A DNA stretch of 64,000 nucleotides from Neorhizobium alkalisoli (GTDB taxonomy: Bacteria > Pseudomonadota > Alphaproteobacteria > Rhizobiales > Rhizobiaceae), in assembly GCF_007829835.1 (NCBI RefSeq), contig NZ_VIWP01000004.1, positions 248,001 through 312,000 on the forward strand, read 5' to 3'. The position numbers and the translations under genes are program-made. Shown here piece after piece: positions 53,587 to 61,841 of the stretch. Numbering within the stretch: the stretch's first letter is position 1; each line of letters opens with the position of its first letter. Below the pieces are notes generated by a model. It searched no databases and was not told where the DNA came from. It saw nothing but the letters and a program-made list of their open reading frames with translations.

Positions 53587-54393
53587 ATGTGCCGTTGGGC
53601 AGCCTATCGTGGCGAACCGCTTTATCTTGAAGAGCTTGTCTCCTCGCCCGCGCATTCCCTGATCGAGCAGTCCCATTGTGCGACGCGCGCCAAGACCGCC
53701 ACCAATGGCGATGGCTTCGGCATCGCCTGGTATGGCGACCGGCCGGAGCCCGGCCGCTACCGCGACATTTTGCCCGCCTGGTCCGACTGCAATCTTCGCA
53801 GCATCGCCCGCCAGATCCGCTCGCCGCTGTTCCTCGCCCATGTCCGTGCCGCAACGACGGGCGCCACAAGACGCGACAACTGTCATCCCTTCGTGCACGG
53901 CGAATGGTCCTTCATGCACAATGGCCAGATCGCCGGTTTCGAAGCTATCCGCCGCCATCTGGAAGCCATGCTGTCGGACGAACTTTTCGCAGCCCGCACC
54001 GGCACGACGGATTCCGAGCTGATTTTCCTTCTCTCCCTGCAATTCGGTCTCGAAACCGATCCGCTCGGCGCGATGGAAAAGGCGATTGCCGCGGTTGAAA
54101 CCGTTTCGATGGAAAAATCGGGCGAGGCGCTGGTGCGCTTTACCGCCTGTTTCTCCAACGGCCGCCAGCTTTATGCCGTGCGTTACGCCACCGACCACAA
54201 GCCACCGACGCTTTATGCAGCACCGATGGGTGGAGCAGCCGGCGCAAAGTCGGGCTATTGCCTCGTGTCGGAACCGCTCAATGACGAGGCCGATACCTGG
54301 GTGGAAATCCCGGATGGCAGCGCAGTGAGGGTCTGCCCGGATGGCATGCAGGCATTGATGTTTCGGCCGGGCGCTCTCGCCGAAGCGGCGTGA
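53587..54393 (+). CDS. Class II glutamine amidotransferase (YafJ-like)
   Basis: A 268-residue Ntn-hydrolase with the nucleophile Cys2 right after the initiator Met (MCRWAAYRG), followed by ATNGDGFGIAWYG, FLAHVRAATTGATRRDNCHPF and FMHNGQIAGF, which position the ammonia-releasing site. No second synthetase domain is attached, as in YafJ/EgtC-like proteins. EgtC acts in ergothioneine synthesis, but egtA/B/D are not seen here. Its partner is unknown. The gene stands between otsB and the YjbR-like gene and converges on the latter. Confidence 0.9.
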   Translation: MCRWAAYRGEPLYLEELVSSPAHSLIEQSHCATRAKTATNGDGFGIAWYGDRPEPGRYRDILPAWSDCNLRSIARQIRSPLFLAHVRAATTGATRRDNCHPFVHGEWSFMHNGQIAGFEAIRRHLEAMLSDELFAARTGTTDSELIFLLSLQFGLETDPLGAMEKAIAAVETVSMEKSGEALVRFTACFSNGRQLYAVRYATDHKPPTLYAAPMGGAAGAKSGYCLVSEPLNDEADTWVEIPDGSAVRVCPDGMQALMFRPGALAEAA

Positions 54394-54402
54394 TTTCCAG
54401 AA

Positions 54403-54774
54403 CTACCGGTTTTCTGGCAGGATAATGCCGAGTTCCTGCCGCAGCTTTTTCGTCAGGCCGCCCGCCACCAGCTGATAGGAGCGGGTGAGATAGTGGCTCA
54501 CCTCATCCTGTGAAAGCGGCGCTGTCGCCTGGATCTCGACCCATTTGCGTTTGGCGAAATAGGGTGCCTGACCGATCCCATCGAGCGCCGTCAGGATCTC
54601 AAAACTCTCTTCCGTGCATTTGACCACGACCCGCGCCTGATCGCCGGCTCCGGAAAGAAGCGTAAACACCTTCTCGCCGACCTTGGCGACATGGGAATCC
54701 CACTGATCGACGAAGGACGTGCCGGGAAGGCTTTTGACGAAGGCATCAAACCCTTCTTGCGTGAACAGGCTCAT
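54403..54774 (-). CDS. MmcQ/YjbR-family protein
   Basis: A 123-residue protein with the CyaY-like YjbR fold: FDAFVKSLPGTSFVDQWDSHVAKVGEKVFTLL and ARVVVKCTEESFEILTALDGIGQAPYFAKRKWVEIQ, then VSHYLTRSYQLVAGGLTKKLRQELG. The family is often described as DNA-binding from its structure, with no known task. It lies 18 bases downstream of coaBC on the same strand and may be co-transcribed with it. Confidence 0.87.
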   Translation of the reverse strand: MSLFTQEGFDAFVKSLPGTSFVDQWDSHVAKVGEKVFTLLSGAGDQARVVVKCTEESFEILTALDGIGQAPYFAKRKWVEIQATAPLSQDEVSHYLTRSYQLVAGGLTKKLRQELGIILPENR

Positions 54775-54792
54775 TCCAAATCTCCCGCAGGC

Positions 54793-55998
54793 TCAGCCGA
54801 GCTTTGCAGCGATCAAAGCCGCCAGCCGCTGTGCAACCTCGTCCTTGCCGAGATCCGGCCATGTCTCGATGCCATCGGGCGCGATGATCTTCACGCTGTT
54901 GCGGTCGCCGCCCATGATGCCCGTTTCCGGAGAAACGTCATTGGCGACGATCAGGTCGGCGCCCTTGCGCTCCAGCTTGGCGCGGCCGTTCTTCTCCACA
55001 TCCTGCGTCTCGGCCGCAAAACCGATTACCAGCTTCGGCCGGTCTGCGTGATGTCCGACGGTTTTCAAAATATCCGGGTTTTCGGCAAGCACGAGCGGTG
55101 CCGGTGCTTCACCCGGCTGCTTCTTGATCTTCTGGTCGGCGGAAGCCGCCACACGCCAGTCGGCAACGGCTGCGACCATCACGGCGATATCGGCGGGCAG
55201 GCGGGATGTCACCGCTTCCAGCATCTCATCCGCCCGTTCCACATGCATGACCTTCACGCCGGCCGGATCAGGGATTGTCACGGGCCCGGAAACAAGCGTC
55301 ACGTCTGCGCCGAGTTTTGCCAGCGCGGCGGCAATCGCATGCCCCTGCTTGCCGGAGGATCGATTGGCGATATAGCGCACCGGGTCGATCGGCTCATGGG
55401 TCGGGCCGGAGGTAACGATCGCCGTCCTGCCGGCCAGCGGCCTGTTGTCTCCGCCAAGCAGCTTTTCGGCGGCAGCGACGATCTCCAGCGGCTCGGCCAT
55501 GCGGCCGATCCCAGCTTCCTTGCTTTCGGCCATCTCGCCGGCCATCGGGCCGATGAAATGAATGCCGTCCGCCTTCAGCGTCTTTGCATTGCGCTGGGTC
55601 GGCGCCGCCGCCCACATTTTCGGGTTCATCGCAGGCGCGATCAGCACCGGTTTGTCGGTCGCAAGCAACACAGCGCTTGCCAGGTCGTCGGCCAACCCAT
55701 GCGCCATTTTTGCCATCAGGTCGGCGCTGGCGGGGGCAACGACGATGAGGTCGGTATCGCGCGCAAGCCTGATATGCCCGACATCCTGTTCGTCTTCGCG
55801 CGAAAAGAGGTCAAGATAGACATGGCTTGCCGAAAGCGCGCCGACCGCAAGCGGCGTGATGAATTCCTGCGCCGCCCTGGTCATCACCGGTCGCACGGAA
55901 GCGCCGCGTTCCCGCAGGCGGCGGATCAGGTCGAGGCTCTTATAAGCCGCGATGCCGCCGGAGATGACGAGAAGGATGCGCTTGCCCGAAAGTTCCAT
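54793..55998 (-). CDS. coaBC: Bifunctional phosphopantothenoylcysteine decarboxylase / phosphopantothenate-cysteine ligase
   Basis: A 401-residue fusion making 4'-phosphopantetheine for coenzyme A. The N-terminal flavoprotein half (CoaC) has LVISGGIAAYKSLDLIRRLRERG, the catalytic-type His region in SASHVYLDLF, and the substrate clamp APAMNPKMW. The C-terminal half (CoaB) has VTSGPTHEPIDPVRYIANRSSGKQG, KIKKQPG and FAAETQDVEKNGRAKLERKGADLIVANDVS. Full length. It is upstream of the YjbR gene. Confidence 0.97.
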   Translation of the reverse strand: MELSGKRILLVISGGIAAYKSLDLIRRLRERGASVRPVMTRAAQEFITPLAVGALSASHVYLDLFSREDEQDVGHIRLARDTDLIVVAPASADLMAKMAHGLADDLASAVLLATDKPVLIAPAMNPKMWAAAPTQRNAKTLKADGIHFIGPMAGEMAESKEAGIGRMAEPLEIVAAAEKLLGGDNRPLAGRTAIVTSGPTHEPIDPVRYIANRSSGKQGHAIAAALAKLGADVTLVSGPVTIPDPAGVKVMHVERADEMLEAVTSRLPADIAVMVAAVADWRVAASADQKIKKQPGEAPAPLVLAENPDILKTVGHHADRPKLVIGFAAETQDVEKNGRAKLERKGADLIVANDVSPETGIMGGDRNSVKIIAPDGIETWPDLGKDEVAQRLAALIAAKLG

Positions 55999-56164
55999 GC
56001 CCTTGTCCGTCCTGCCATTCCGTAAAACTGCGAAAAATTTGCCGCAAGCTATGCCTTTGCATCTCCCGTTGCAATCGGCTCGCGGCCAGCTGGTAAACGG
56101 GAACGCGCAGCGGGTGGAGGACGTTTGGAGGGAAACGAGACGTCGAGACCGAGGAGATCATACC

Positions 56165-56518
56165 ATGTCGCAAGATATCGTTCCGAAGACGGTGGCCGGT
56201 TTCAAGGTGCCGAAATCCATCCGCAAATCGTCTCTCCTGAAACACATGCTAGCTAGCCGCACCGGCCGCGAAATGTTGGCCCGTGCCCTTGTCGCCGGCG
56301 CCAATGCAGCGGCCGCGATCCTGACGGAAGAGAGCGGGGAACGGCGCCAGCCGGCACCCAAGGACCGCCGCGTAGACCGGAAGGTCGCCGATGTCGCCGA
56401 CAAGGCGATCCGTAGTGCCGCCGTCGCAGCCACCGAGGTGATGACCGAAAAGACCCGGCCGCTCTTCCAAGCCAAGCGCAATGACGGCCCGATCTTCACC
56501 AGCCAGTCGACCCATTGA
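56165..56518 (+). CDS. Small Ala/Arg-rich protein of unknown function
   Basis: A 117-residue soluble, helix-prone protein. Residues 1-35 (VPKTVAGFKVPKSIRKSSLLKHMLASRTGREMLARALVAGANAAAAIL) resemble an N-terminal positively charged amphipathic region, followed by a charged middle (ERRQPAPKDRRVDRKVAD) and a helical AATEVMTEKTR. It may be membrane-peripheral or nucleoid-associated. No family is recognised. The ATG at 56165 follows GAGGAG. It is divergent from coaBC and followed by a large hairpin. Confidence 0.72.
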   Translation: MSQDIVPKTVAGFKVPKSIRKSSLLKHMLASRTGREMLARALVAGANAAAAILTEESGERRQPAPKDRRVDRKVADVADKAIRSAAVAATEVMTEKTRPLFQAKRNDGPIFTSQSTH

Positions 56519-56550
56519 TCTTGCCCGTGGCGCGGGCACCTTGTGCGGTG

Positions 56551-56607
56551 AAAACCTGCCTGTTATCTCTGGCAGCGGCCGGATACGGCCAGCCGCCCGC
56601 AGGTTTT
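56551..56607 (+). repeat. Long imperfect hairpin between two genes
   Basis: AAAACCTGC (56551-56559) pairs perfectly with GCAGGTTTT (56599-56607). Inside, GGCCG/CGGCC and flanking GGC/GCC pairs extend the structure around a GATA loop at 56582-56585. It sits in the 203-base gap after the Ala/Arg-rich protein gene. It may be a terminator followed by a leader RNA, or a small structured RNA. Confidence 0.45.
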
Positions 56608-56721
56608 TCGCCACGGTGAATGTATCCAACCGCCTCTCATCCTTGCCATCCGGCCAATGATGACGAACGGATCAGCAATGCGGGCACTGATCTTGCCGTT
56701 CGTCTATCGGAAGGATGAAAA

Positions 56722-57285
56722 ATGCGCGATTTCCGCGATGCAAAAGCAATGGCCAAGGCTCTCCGCGAGGCCATGGCCGAGAAACAGGTCGAGATCAGCC
56801 ACGCTCAGGCGCTCGAACTCGTGGCCGCCCAGTTCGGTTACGACAACTGGAATATTCTCGCCGCCAAGATCGAGGTTTTAGAGCCGAAGCAGGAGCGGCC
56901 GGAGAAGATAACGATCCAGCCGGCGATCCCGATCTTCCGTATCTTTTCGGTCGAAAAAGCGATGGAATTCTATCGCGATTTTCTCGGCTTCACCGTTGAT
57001 TGGGAACACCGTTTCGCACCCACCGCGCCGCTCTATTGCCAGGTCTCGCGCAGCGGCATGCTGCTGCATCTCTCCGAACATGCGGGTGATGCCTCGCCGG
57101 GCGCGCGAGTCTTCGTGCCGATCTCGGGCGCCGAAGCTTTTCAGAAGGAACTGATCGGCAAGAATTATCCCTATATGCGCCCCGGTCTCGAACAGGCGCC
57201 ATGGGGACTGGAAGTTTCGGTCACCGACCCGTTCAGCAACCGCATAACCTTCTGCGAACGGGAAATAAAGCCGGCTAACGATTGA
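56722..57285 (+). CDS. Glyoxalase-superfamily protein with N-terminal Glyoxalase_8 helical module
   Basis: A 187-residue two-part protein. Residues 1-52 (MRDFRDAKAMAKALREAMAEK ... HAQALELVAAQFGYDNWNILAAKI) form the small helical module found on one class of glyoxalase-like proteins. From about 65 comes a VOC domain of the bleomycin-resistance/glyoxalase fold: IPIFRIFSVEKAMEFYRDFLGFTVDWEHRF and LEVSVTDPFSNRITFCE. The metal or ligand is unknown. It lies ten bases before the convergent LysR gene. Confidence 0.86.
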   Translation: MRDFRDAKAMAKALREAMAEKQVEISHAQALELVAAQFGYDNWNILAAKIEVLEPKQERPEKITIQPAIPIFRIFSVEKAMEFYRDFLGFTVDWEHRFAPTAPLYCQVSRSGMLLHLSEHAGDASPGARVFVPISGAEAFQKELIGKNYPYMRPGLEQAPWGLEVSVTDPFSNRITFCEREIKPAND

Positions 57286-57295
57286 GTTTTACCTG

Positions 57296-58189
57296 TCAAT
57301 CAGCCTCGTCGGTTGCCTTCAGCAAACTCATCATGTTGAGCGCAATCGGCGAGCGCTGCCCCTTCATCATCGCAAGCCCCAACCGCGCCACCAGCGGTGG
57401 CCCGTCGATCGGCCTATAGACGACGCCTTCCATGCCGATCTTGGTCACCGATTCCGGCACGATCGAAACGCCGATATCAGCGGCGACGAGGGTGATGACG
57501 GAGGGTATCTGCGGCGCCTCCTGCGTCACGATCAACTCGAAACCCGCAGCCCTGCAGGCCTTCAGGATATCGTCGTAGAGGCTGAGACCGACCGTGCGCG
57601 GAAACAACACAAAAGGCTCTCCGGCAATCGCCTCCAGCGGCAGGCTTTTATTTGCCGCGAGCCTATGGTTTGCGGGTAACGCGATCAGCATACGCTCGTC
57701 CGGCAACCGTTTCAGTCTGACCTCGCGCGGATCTTCCAGACCGGGGCGGATGAAGGCGACGTCAATCTCGCCGCGGGTGAGCTTGCCCATCAACCCGTCA
57801 CTGTTCATCTCGGTCAGCGACAGTGCAACATCCGGCCATCTGCGACGAAAATGCCGGATCGCTTCCGTCACCATCGAATTGAACGTTGCTGAAGCCGTAA
57901 AACCCAGCGCCAGCCGCCCGGTCTCGCCCCGCGCCGCACGCTGGGCCGCAAGCCGGGCGCTTTCAGCTGCCGCCAGCGAGGCTTTCGCCTGCGGCAGAAA
58001 GGCTTCGCCTGCCGCCGTCAGTTCCGCGCCATGCGGCACACGGTGAAAGAGTGCCGTGCCGATCTCGGTTTCGAGGTCGCGGATCTGCTGGCTGAGCGGC
58101 GGCTGGCCGATGCCGAGCTTTGCCGCGGCGCGGGTAAAATTGCCCTCGTCTGCGACCGCGAGAAAATAACGGATATGGCGCAGTTCCAT
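57296..58189 (-). CDS. LysR-family transcriptional regulator
   Basis: A 297-residue regulator. Its N-terminal winged helix-turn-helix reads MELRHIRYFLAVADEGNFTRAAAKLGIGQPPLSQQIRDLETEIG, followed by the effector domain. The ATG at 58189 is used because the frame upstream begins at a TTG four codons earlier. It is divergent from an MFS exporter with about 95 bases between, the classic arrangement in which a LysR regulates its divergent neighbour. A TCCAA/TTGGA inverted pair (58197-58201, 58230-58234) is a candidate binding element. The inducer is unknown. Confidence 0.93.
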   Translation of the reverse strand: MELRHIRYFLAVADEGNFTRAAAKLGIGQPPLSQQIRDLETEIGTALFHRVPHGAELTAAGEAFLPQAKASLAAAESARLAAQRAARGETGRLALGFTASATFNSMVTEAIRHFRRRWPDVALSLTEMNSDGLMGKLTRGEIDVAFIRPGLEDPREVRLKRLPDERMLIALPANHRLAANKSLPLEAIAGEPFVLFPRTVGLSLYDDILKACRAAGFELIVTQEAPQIPSVITLVAADIGVSIVPESVTKIGMEGVVYRPIDGPPLVARLGLAMMKGQRSPIALNMMSLLKATDEAD

Positions 58190-58283
58190 CGGTATATCCA
58201 AAGGCTATCAAGATCGCACCCTTCATATATTGGACAAATGATGCCGCGCTGGCTACCTTTTTCGCAAGAAAGGTTCTCCCATC

Positions 58284-59552
58284 ATGCCCAGTGCTGCCCA
58301 ATCCATTGCCATCCCCGTCGAAACTCCGTCTATCGAACCGCAGATAGAACCCGAGCAACCCAAACAGTTCCTCGTGCGAGGCACGTCGGCCTATCGCCGC
58401 GCCAGCCTCGCCTTCTTCATGTCGGGTTTCTCCACTTTCGCGCTTCTTTACTGTGTCCAGCCTCTGATGCCGATCTTCGCCGCGGATTTCGGCGTCAGCC
58501 CGGCCTCGAGCTCGCTGTCGCTATCGCTCTCCACCGGCTTCCTTGCCGTCGCCATCGTCTGCGCAGCCGCCGTCTCGGAACGGTTCGGCCGCCGCAGCCT
58601 GATGTTCGCCTCGCTGCTCGGCGCCTCGCTCTGCACCATTGCCTGCGCCGTGACGCCCGGCTGGACGGCACTGCTGTTCATCCGCGCGCTGGAAGGCCTG
58701 CTGCTCGGCGGCGTGCCGGCCGTCGCCATGGCCTATCTCTCGGAAGAGATCGATCCCAAGGGACTTGGCGCCTCGATGGGCCTCTATATCGCCGGCAATG
58801 CCTTTGGCGGCATGGCAGGCCGCGTCGTCACCGGCATTCTGGCCGAATATTTCTCCTGGCGTCTGGCGCTGGCCGGTATTGGCGCGATGGGCATTATCGC
58901 CGCCATCGGCTTCCTCACCCTCCTGCCGCCCTCACGCAATTTTGCGCCGCGCCGCTCGCACATGCGTTTCCACGTCGATGCCTGGCTCGGCCATGCCTCG
59001 CGCCCGGTCATGGCGCTGCTGTTCGCCATCGGCTTCCTGCTGATGGGCTCCTTCGTGACGATCTACAATTATGCCGGCTTCCGCCTCGTCGCCGATCCCT
59101 ATCACCTGAACCAGACGGAACTCGGCCTGATCTTCACCGTCTACCTGTTCGGCATAGCAGCCTCCTGGGCTGCCGGCCTGCTGGGCGATCGCTTCGGCCA
59201 TTTCACCGTCATGCCGGTCGGCATTCTTTTGGCGCTAGCCGGCGTTCTCATCACGCTTGCAACACCGCTGCCGCTGATTATCCTCGGCATCGTTCTGGTC
59301 ACTTCCGGCTTCTTCATGGCCCATTCGGTGGCGAGCGCGCTGATCGGCCGGCTTGCCCGCGGCACCAAGGGTCACGCGTCATCGCTCTACCTTTTGGGCT
59401 ATTACCTCGGCTCTAGCGTCGCCGGTTCGCTCGGTGGCCATTTCTGGAGCGCAGATGGCTGGTGGGCGGTCGTCGCCTTCACGGGCGCGATGCTGTTGGC
59501 CGCCCTTATAGCTGCCTTCGTCTCGAAAAAGCTGGCGAAGGCCGGCAACTGA
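58284..59552 (+). CDS. MFS transporter (YnfM-like, 12 helices)
   Basis: A 422-residue major facilitator with about 12 transmembrane helices. A charged 40-residue N terminus precedes the first helix; the A-like loop reads SERFGRRSLMFAS near residue 110, with ALEGLLLGGVPAVAMAYLSEEI in helix 4. Homology is to the arabinose-efflux/YnfM-like group, drug or sugar exporters. It is divergent from the LysR gene and ends directly against the stop of the convergent ClpP-like gene, with no bases between. The substrate cannot be deduced. Confidence 0.9.
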   Translation: MPSAAQSIAIPVETPSIEPQIEPEQPKQFLVRGTSAYRRASLAFFMSGFSTFALLYCVQPLMPIFAADFGVSPASSSLSLSLSTGFLAVAIVCAAAVSERFGRRSLMFASLLGASLCTIACAVTPGWTALLFIRALEGLLLGGVPAVAMAYLSEEIDPKGLGASMGLYIAGNAFGGMAGRVVTGILAEYFSWRLALAGIGAMGIIAAIGFLTLLPPSRNFAPRRSHMRFHVDAWLGHASRPVMALLFAIGFLLMGSFVTIYNYAGFRLVADPYHLNQTELGLIFTVYLFGIAASWAAGLLGDRFGHFTVMPVGILLALAGVLITLATPLPLIILGIVLVTSGFFMAHSVASALIGRLARGTKGHASSLYLLGYYLGSSVAGSLGGHFWSADGWWAVVAFTGAMLLAALIAAFVSKKLAKAGN

Positions 59553-60329
59553 TCAGTTCTTCTTGATGGCGACCGGCTGTGCGTCGGTCGTCAGCTTGAA
59601 TTCCGCCATCTCTTTCGGCGTCAGATAATAAAGCCGGTCCGGCGGCGTTTCGAGCGCATGCAGCCAGAGGCCGGGCGCAATCCCCATGTCCTGCAGATGC
59701 CGTGCCACGCGCGCCGTCGTCGCCTGTGCGCCGGACATGGCCTCATCGGCTGTCGGGCGCGCCTTGCCGCCGTTGAAAACCTGATGCACGCCAATCACGG
59801 CATCCTTTTCCGCAACCCTTTTGACGCCGCCGGCAAAAACGATCGGGCAGGAGGAGGCACAAAGCCCCTTCGACGCCACTTTTGTATCGAGCTTCTTCTG
59901 GCGGATCAGCTTTGACATGGCGATCGCATCGCTGACGGAGCCGCCCGGCGAATTGAGCAGGATCACCTTCACATATTCGCCGCGTGCCTCGATCTCTGTG
60001 GCAAACCGCTCGGCCGCACCCGGCTCGATCGCCCCTTCGGCCTTCATCACGCCGCCGCTGCCAAGCTCGAATGTCATCGGCTTGCGCAATACTTCGGCAG
60101 GTGTCGAAGGTTTTACGGGCGGCGCTGCCGGCACGCCCTCGGTCAGCGCCGGTGGAAGAACGGGCTGGTCCTCGCGCAGGGGATCATAGGCCGGAAGGTC
60201 GGTATTAGCGGAGGCAATCTCCCTGACATCATTGACCAGAAACACCACCGAGGAAGCAAGCAGGATATAGAAGGCGCCACGCATGATGACGCCGTCATCC
60301 AGTCTGCGGATCGCCTCACCGATCCTCAT
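59553..60329 (-). CDS. Membrane-anchored ClpP/crotonase-fold protease-like protein (COG3904 type)
   Basis: A 258-residue protein with one membrane helix (residues 17-33) and, after a Pro-rich linker (about residues 45-78), a ClpP-like fold. LLNSPGGSVSDA (124-135) is the oxyanion-type loop, CASSCPIVFAGG (157-168) carries the candidate nucleophile Ser159, and GVHQVF has His182. This matches the periplasmic-protease-like COG3904 group. Its start overlaps the preceding membrane protein gene by 14 bases, so the two are made together. Substrates are unknown; the catalytic Asp is not assigned. Confidence 0.83.
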   Translation of the reverse strand: MRIGEAIRRLDDGVIMRGAFYILLASSVVFLVNDVREIASANTDLPAYDPLREDQPVLPPALTEGVPAAPPVKPSTPAEVLRKPMTFELGSGGVMKAEGAIEPGAAERFATEIEARGEYVKVILLNSPGGSVSDAIAMSKLIRQKKLDTKVASKGLCASSCPIVFAGGVKRVAEKDAVIGVHQVFNGGKARPTADEAMSGAQATTARVARHLQDMGIAPGLWLHALETPPDRLYYLTPKEMAEFKLTTDAQPVAIKKN

Positions 60330-61695
60330 GCGAGCGATCCCGGCGCGATTTCAGGTCGAGGCTGGTGATATTGTTCGCTTCGTCCGAATGCTCGTCTTTC
60401 GCCCGCGCCTCGTTTGGCTTTTCCGTATCCGTATCCGCATCGGCCTTGGCTTCCGCAGCCGCTTCCGAGCGGGCCTCGGCCCTTGCGGTCGCGGCCTCGA
60501 GGCTCATCCCGTTTGCCGCAATGGCCCGCTGCACTTCGAGCGCCGCCAGCAGCTCTCCGGCGGTGATCCGGTCTGCAAAGGGAAGCGCCTGTTCCTGTTT
60601 GCGGATCGCGCCATGCACGACGGCGAGAATGAACACCATCACGCCGGGCAGAAGGTCGATCGAGATCGCCCCCGCCCAGGCAGGGATAAAATCCTGCGCA
60701 TAGGTCAGCACGGCTGCTGCCGGCGAGAGCGGCACGAACCGCCTTTCCTGCACCGGTGGTCGCGAAAGAATCTCGTCGGCCGCCTTGGCCAGCGCCTTCG
60801 ATTGCGATGCGACGGATGCCTTCACCGTCTCCATCACCTGGTTCTGACGATTGACGAGATCGGGAGCGGCGCCATCCGGCACCGGGGCGATGAAACCGAG
60901 TGACAGGTCGTCGGCGGCGCGGCGGATGGAGGGTGCGATCGAAGTCTGCGCCAGCGAGGTGATAACGCCTGTCAGCGCCACGGCCTCGGTCGAAAACTGG
61001 TCGGCGCGCGGCTCGATATTGCCCGGTGCCGAAACCAGCGAGCGCATCGTCTCAAGCCGCTTCTGCCCCTGCGTAAAAAGGTCGTTCACCTGTTCGCGCG
61101 AGGCATTGATGCCGGCCTCCAGCGATTTCATCTGCGCCGACATTTGGGTCAGGAGTTGCACGACGCTGCCCGAACCGGTCGTGCCGGTGAGCGAGCCGGA
61201 TTGCCGCTCGACACCGGCCAGCTGCGCAAACCGTTCACCGGCGCGCTGGATATCGGGCAGCAGGCTCTGGGCAGCCAGCGCGTTCTGGTGGGCGCGGTCG
61301 AGATCGGCCGTATAATCTTCGACCGTTTCGGAAAGATGCTGTTCCACAGCAGCAGATCCGGCAAGAGCGGCAGCATTGAGCCAGCTCGACATCGCCATGA
61401 TCATCGCGGCACCAACCGCCATGACGCCGAGCAGCGCTGTGCGGCCGGTCCGGTTCGTCACATGCGGATAGAACCGCGCCATATAGGACCAGAAGGCATA
61501 GATGCCGACCGAGACGGAGGCCGAATAAATGATTGCCGCAAAGAACACGGCGGTCGGCGAACCGTCGAGGATCGTGCGGGCACCGAGATAGGTATAGACG
61601 CCGGAGGCCAGCGCCAGGACGGCGAGCGCAAAGCGTGTCATCGTTTCGACGGCCACAACGCCGTCAGCCAAACGTCGGGAAGCGCCAAGCGCCAT
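60316..61695 (-). CDS. Polytopic membrane protein with long helical extramembrane domain
   Basis: A 459-residue protein: three hydrophobic segments (about residues 20-40, 50-70 and 88-108), then about 230 residues rich in Ala, Gln and Glu with coiled-coil character (EQHLSETVEDYTADLDRAHQNALAAQ, MSAQMKSLEAGINASREQVNDLF), a fourth membrane helix (PGVMVFILAVVHG) and a charged tail rich in Ala/Glu/Asp/Lys. With the N terminus inside, the coiled-coil part would be periplasmic. ATG at 61695 follows GGAGG; a GTG five codons earlier is less likely. It overlaps the ClpP-like gene by 14 bases. I do not recognise a family. Confidence 0.78.
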   Translation of the reverse strand: MALGASRRLADGVVAVETMTRFALAVLALASGVYTYLGARTILDGSPTAVFFAAIIYSASVSVGIYAFWSYMARFYPHVTNRTGRTALLGVMAVGAAMIMAMSSWLNAAALAGSAAVEQHLSETVEDYTADLDRAHQNALAAQSLLPDIQRAGERFAQLAGVERQSGSLTGTTGSGSVVQLLTQMSAQMKSLEAGINASREQVNDLFTQGQKRLETMRSLVSAPGNIEPRADQFSTEAVALTGVITSLAQTSIAPSIRRAADDLSLGFIAPVPDGAAPDLVNRQNQVMETVKASVASQSKALAKAADEILSRPPVQERRFVPLSPAAAVLTYAQDFIPAWAGAISIDLLPGVMVFILAVVHGAIRKQEQALPFADRITAGELLAALEVQRAIAANGMSLEAATARAEARSEAAAEAKADADTDTEKPNEARAKDEHSDEANNITSLDLKSRRDRSHEDR

Positions 61696-61841
61696 GCAAA
61701 ACCTCCGCACAGGAAACTATTCCTTAGCAAAGAATGAAGAAGCGGCGGAATAAAGGCCAGCCGAAAGTTGTGAAACGGCGTGATATCGGCGGGCCTGAAG
61801 GTGATCGTCAACCGCGACTTGCCGCAGCTGCTCTCCGCGTA

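Noticed and set aside
56165..56518. Longer version of the Ala/Arg-rich protein starting at 55952
   Set aside because: The extra 71 codons overlap the start of coaBC in antisense, while the ATG at 56165 has a good GAGGAG ribosome-binding site.
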